Assembly (NCBI GenBank): GCA_003164045.1
Contig: PLRU01000083.1
Location: 24,427-88,426 of the forward strand
Source of the DNA: Candidatus Lustribacter telmatis
GTDB taxonomy: Bacteria > Vulcanimicrobiota > Vulcanimicrobiia > Vulcanimicrobiales > Vulcanimicrobiaceae
DNA length: 64,000 nt
Reading direction: 5' to 3'
This document shows positions 61,221-64,000 of the stretch, in pieces. The notes under the pieces are model-generated. The model did not search any database. It saw nothing but the letters and a program-made list of their open reading frames with translations, and was not told the DNA's origin. The position numbers were made by a program, and so were the translations under genes. Every line of letters starts with the position of its first letter. Within the stretch, counting starts at the first letter, position 1.

Positions 61221-61925
61221 CTAAGGCTTGATCAAGCGCATCGCTATGCACAGGTTCGGATAAACCGACGGAATCGGTAATGGAAAGTAACGGACGCGCG
61301 ATGCGCGGAACCGTGGCGTCAGAAGCGGCAATATTTCGAAGATCGTATTGACGTGTTCGTTGGCGATGATCGGCCGGTATGGCATTTTGAAGCGCCGGTG
61401 AAAGAGCCGCTCCGCGGAAAGCTTTCTCGCCAGCCAATAGGCCGGCGATCCCTCGCACGGCAGAACGACGTCGAAAATGCCGCCGCTGGCGAGGACACGC
61501 TCGATCTCATCGATGGCGGGCGGAAGATCGCGAAGGTGTTCGAGTACGTGAATCGCCACGACGCGATCGAAGGAGCCGCTCTCAAACGGCGTGCGGAGTT
61601 GAATATCGCCTTGAATGACTTTGACCGAGGGCAAGAGGCGCAACCGTTGGCAAAATTCCTCGCGGTACTCGAGGCAATAGTAGTCTTGCCGTGAGAGATC
61701 CTCAAAAGGCAGGTGTCCACCGATGCCCGCCCCGACTTCGAGCGTGCGAAAGCGTGCGGGCGAAGCCGGTAAGTCTGCAAGAGCTCCGTGATTGAACTTC
61801 TCGATCAGGGCGTACTGCGTGGGCAGCACTTCATGCCAGACCGCAACGAACGCTTCGCGGGCTGCTTCTTGCTCGGGTGATAGTTTCGGGGGTATCTTTG
61901 GCCAGCCGCTAAGGGCGTTGCTCAT
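61221..61925 (-). CDS. Class I SAM-dependent methyltransferase
   Basis: A 234-residue methyltransferase. Motif I is TLEVGAGIGGHLPF, followed by QGDIQLRTPFESGSFDRVVAIHVLEHLRDLPPAIDEIERVLASGG (positions ~105-150), the usual post-I/II/III region. The start ATG is inside the stop of the preceding GT2. Acts on a sugar or lipid-linked intermediate by context only. Confidence 0.85.
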   Translation of the reverse strand: MSNALSGWPKIPPKLSPEQEAAREAFVAVWHEVLPTQYALIEKFNHGALADLPASPARFRTLEVGAGIGGHLPFEDLSRQDYYCLEYREEFCQRLRLLPSVKVIQGDIQLRTPFESGSFDRVVAIHVLEHLRDLPPAIDEIERVLASGGIFDVVLPCEGSPAYWLARKLSAERLFHRRFKMPYRPIIANEHVNTIFEILPLLTPRFRASRVRYFPLPIPSVYPNLCIAMRLIKP

Positions 61926-62788
61926 TCGACGGGTGCGAGTGAGCGCGCCGGCGCAGCCTCTGTCGCGAGGCGCAAGCGAATCTGGATAAGCTGCGAGAGG
62001 ATCTGGATCGTGCCCTTGATCGGATGGTAGCGGCTATCCGCGTCATTCGTCCAACGCACGGGAAAGCCGGCGATCCGGTATCCGCGTTTTACCGCCCGCA
62101 AGATGATTTCGATGTCGAACATGTAGCCCGCGGTAAATAGGTTTGCGTAGAGGTCGCGCGCGATGTCGGCGCGGTACAACTTGAAGCCGCACTGTGTGTC
62201 GCCAATCGTGCGCGGGATGCCCATGGCCAAATAGATCAGGTGCCGGAACAGGCGCGAGCCGACCTGACGCCAGAGTGGCTGTACCCGGAGCAAGACCGTT
62301 TTCGGATCGCTGCGAGAGCCATGCGCTAGCTCGCATGCCTGAGCATCGAGCAAAGCGATTCCTTGTAGCGCATCTTCAAATGGCACGCAGAGACCGGCGT
62401 CTGCGAACATGATAATCGCACCTTGAGCGGACGCGACTCCGCGCTTGACGGCGGCGCCTTTTCCTCGTTGCGTCGTTTGAGGGAGAACGCGCAGCGCCTT
62501 CACACGTTCACTCATCGCCGCGGCGACGGCGCTGGTATCATCGGTGGATCCGTCCGTAACCACAATGATTTCGCCCTCAAGACCGGCTCGCGTCAAGAAG
62601 GCATGCGCCGATTCCAGATCGCGTTCGATCTTGTTGCGTTCGTTGAGGGCCGGGATGATGATTGTGATTTGCAAAATAAGGAGATCAAGGGTTCGAGAGA
62701 ACAGAGGGCGTTTCGGCCCCGTTCGACGGGATTCATCCCCAACCCGGGGGAGCAAGAGGACCTTCAACGGCCGCCGAACCGTTGCCAT
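61922..62788 (-). CDS. GT2 glycosyltransferase (dolichol-phosphate glucosyltransferase-like)
   Basis: A GT-A enzyme of up to 288 residues. Homology starts at ITIIIPALNERNKIERDLE; VVTDGSTDDTS, FADAGLCVPFEDAL (DxD-like), HGSRSDP, GDTQCGFKLYRAD and the late basic stretch are as in Alg5-type transferases. ATG 62788 adds about 38 Arg-rich residues before the first strand; TTG 62674 would start just before it, but no ribosome-binding site is visible there. It is divergent from the methyltransferase at 62821, with 32 bases between. Confidence 0.85.
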   Translation of the reverse strand: MATVRRPLKVLLLPRVGDESRRTGPKRPLFSRTLDLLILQITIIIPALNERNKIERDLESAHAFLTRAGLEGEIIVVTDGSTDDTSAVAAAMSERVKALRVLPQTTQRGKGAAVKRGVASAQGAIIMFADAGLCVPFEDALQGIALLDAQACELAHGSRSDPKTVLLRVQPLWRQVGSRLFRHLIYLAMGIPRTIGDTQCGFKLYRADIARDLYANLFTAGYMFDIEIILRAVKRGYRIAGFPVRWTNDADSRYHPIKGTIQILSQLIQIRLRLATEAAPARSLAPVE

Positions 62789-62820
62789 ATGAGCGCTGCG
62801 CGTGCATAAAGAAGTGACCG

Positions 62821-63546
62821 TTGCATAACGGGGCGCCCGACGCGTTTTACACCTCTGACGACCATTCGTTTCGGGAAAACGATCCCTACGCCCGGGCCAA
62901 ATACGATCTCACAATGCGTTGGCTCGCTCCCGTGATGAAGCACGGCGACCTTCTGTATAACGTCGGCGTGGGCGGAGGTTACTTCAATCACCTCGCTTCG
63001 GCGCGGTCGCTCAAGATTGCCGGCTGCGAACCTGACGCAGAGGTGTTCGCTCGGGCTTTGGCAACCGCGCCCCCCGGCGTCGAATTGTTCAATTGTACGT
63101 TGGAAGAATTTGCGGAGGACCGCCCGCCGGCGAAGTTCGTCGTGATGCACGACGTGCTCGAACATATCGAAGATGACGCCCGGGCCGTTCGCGCGTTGCG
63201 GAAACTCGTGACCGCCGACGGCACGATCGTCGTCAGTGTCCCAGCGCTGGCATGGCTCTTCGGTTTGCATGACGAGAAGCTTGGCCACTTCCGCCGCTAC
63301 GATGGTCGCACGCTTCGAGCGGTACTCGAACCGGAGTTCGTGGTGCAACGGTTTCAGTGGTACGGTATGGCCAGCATTCCCATCGCATTGTACTATTCAC
63401 GTTTGGCAAGAAAGCCCTATCCGGCGGGCGCCACGCGATCGCTCGTCGGGCAGCTTTATGGCACGGTGTGTTCGCTGGAGAGTTATTTGCCGGAGCCGAT
63501 CGGAACGTCGATCGTCGTGCAGCTTAAGCCACGAAATCGAACATGA
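62821..63546 (+). CDS. Class I SAM-dependent methyltransferase
   Basis: A 241-residue protein starting at TTG 62821. LLYNVGVGGGYFNHLA is the SAM loop (with N where D/E is usual), then GCEPDAEVFARAL, FVVMHDVLEHIEDDARAV, and LRKLVTADGTIVVSVPALAWLFGLHDEKLGHFRRYDGRTL (positions ~130-168). That HDEKLGHFRRY block is common in methyltransferases of surface-glycan loci. It is the only plus-strand gene between two minus-strand operons. Confidence 0.85.
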   Translation: MHNGAPDAFYTSDDHSFRENDPYARAKYDLTMRWLAPVMKHGDLLYNVGVGGGYFNHLASARSLKIAGCEPDAEVFARALATAPPGVELFNCTLEEFAEDRPPAKFVVMHDVLEHIEDDARAVRALRKLVTADGTIVVSVPALAWLFGLHDEKLGHFRRYDGRTLRAVLEPEFVVQRFQWYGMASIPIALYYSRLARKPYPAGATRSLVGQLYGTVCSLESYLPEPIGTSIVVQLKPRNRT

Positions 63547-63557
63547 TCGGGCGCGAG

Positions 63558-64000
63558 CTAGGAAGTTACCGCTTTTAGAGCGCCTGCCACGAAGAGCTCC
63601 CGATTCTTGGCGCGACTGATCTTGCCGCTCGTCGTTTTGACGAGCGTGCCGGGCGCTAATACGACGACTGCATGAACCGCTAGGCCCGTTGCTTCGCTGA
63701 TCCGGACACTCACCTCGTGCTCCAAACCTTCAACGTGTAAGGCATCGCGAGCTTCAACGAGCACGACGAGCGTGTTCGCATCCGAGCCGGCGTCGTGGAT
63801 GCTTAACGCGATGTTGCGGCCGGGCGACGCTGTAGGAATCGTGTTGAGCAAACTCTCGAGTTCGTGCGCGTAGTAGTTCCTACCGTTGAGATGGATCATG
63901 TCGTCGACGCGACCCGTCACAAAGAGCTCGTCGTCCAAGATGAAGCCCATATCGCCGGTGGCATACCACCCCTCGCGCAAGCGTTCTGCGGTCGTCGTTG
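63558..64000 (-). CDS. Fatty-acyl-AMP ligase, C-terminal part, cut by window end
   Basis: Only the last ~147 residues are in the window. WYATGDMGFILDDELFVTGRVDDMIHLNGRNYYAHELE is at positions ~9-46 of the fragment and shows the hinge and the GRNYY-x-H/Q-D/E-x-E block of fatty-acyl-AMP ligases. TTSGKISRAKNRE holds the C-terminal catalytic Lys. It activates a fatty or other carboxylic acid as acyl-adenylate and loads an acyl carrier protein. The 5' end lies beyond position 64000. It probably serves the ACP at 58509. Confidence 0.82.
   Translation of the reverse strand, partial: TTTAERLREGWYATGDMGFILDDELFVTGRVDDMIHLNGRNYYAHELESLLNTIPTASPGRNIALSIHDAGSDANTLVVLVEARDALHVEGLEHEVSVRISEATGLAVHAVVVLAPGTLVKTTSGKISRAKNRELFVAGALKAVTS

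Overview
The window is about 64 kb of high-GC, gene-dense bacterial DNA. It shows no rRNA, tRNA, CRISPR array, prophage or insertion sequence, and no gene-free stretch longer than about 200 bases. The host is almost certainly a diderm: it encodes ADP-heptose epimerase (HldD), OstA/LptD-like outer-membrane barrels, an O-antigen ligase/polymerase-like protein and a Wzm/Wzt-type exporter. GTG and TTG starts and 4-base stop/start overlaps (ATGA, GTGA, TTGA) are very common. An under-studied soil-type phylum such as Eremiobacterota (WPS-2) would fit the overall style, but that is a guess from gene style and not something the sequence proves.

Layout. 0-4 kb: a small secreted protein, pyrimidine-nucleoside phosphorylase, HldD and a membrane-anchored GT2. 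4-11 kb: a 1160-residue BTAD/AAA/TPR regulator, then a three-gene operon of exported proteins with no recognised family. 10.7-15.7 kb, minus strand: two tandem copies of a pair made of an OstA-like beta-barrel protein and a small exported protein with a starch-binding-like beta domain. 15.7-21 kb: phosphopentomutase, a sugar-phosphate transferase that would start glycan assembly, MurJ, a small exported protein, and an O-antigen ligase/polymerase. 21-23 kb: a SIS isomerase and an HldE-like two-domain enzyme with reversed domain order. 23-31 kb: a large membrane glycosyltransferase-like protein, two Wzx-like flippases, two small membrane proteins and two GT2 enzymes. 31.5-39 kb: a tightly coupled sugar-nucleotide operon (epimerase, UGDH-like protein without the catalytic cysteine, SDR, Gfo/Idh oxidoreductase, HddA, HddC, GmhA, GmhB, transaldolase). 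39-52 kb: an export region (Wzt-like ATPase, Wzm-like permease, methyltransferase, GT2 and GT2-GT4 enzymes) threaded with proteins that repeat one beta-sandwich domain. 52-64 kb: epimerase, GMC-like oxidoreductase, acetyltransferase, GT-C-like proteins, acyl carrier protein, WcbI-like protein, methyltransferases and a fatty-acyl-AMP ligase cut by the window end.

How it fits together. I read about 17-64 kb as one large surface-glycan locus. Sedoheptulose-7-phosphate, with transaldolase encoded in the same operon, could feed both a GDP-heptose route (GmhA, HddA, GmhB, HddC) and an ADP-heptose route (SIS isomerase, HldE-like, HldD). Redox and epimerase enzymes would then modify the sugar, GT2/GT4 enzymes would build the chain, and flippases and/or the ABC exporter would move it. 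WcbI, the acetyltransferase, ACP and acyl-AMP ligase suggest acylation. The most unusual signals are the duplicated barrel/starch-binding pair, the beta-sandwich repeat family around the ABC exporter, and the cysteine-less UGDH homologue.
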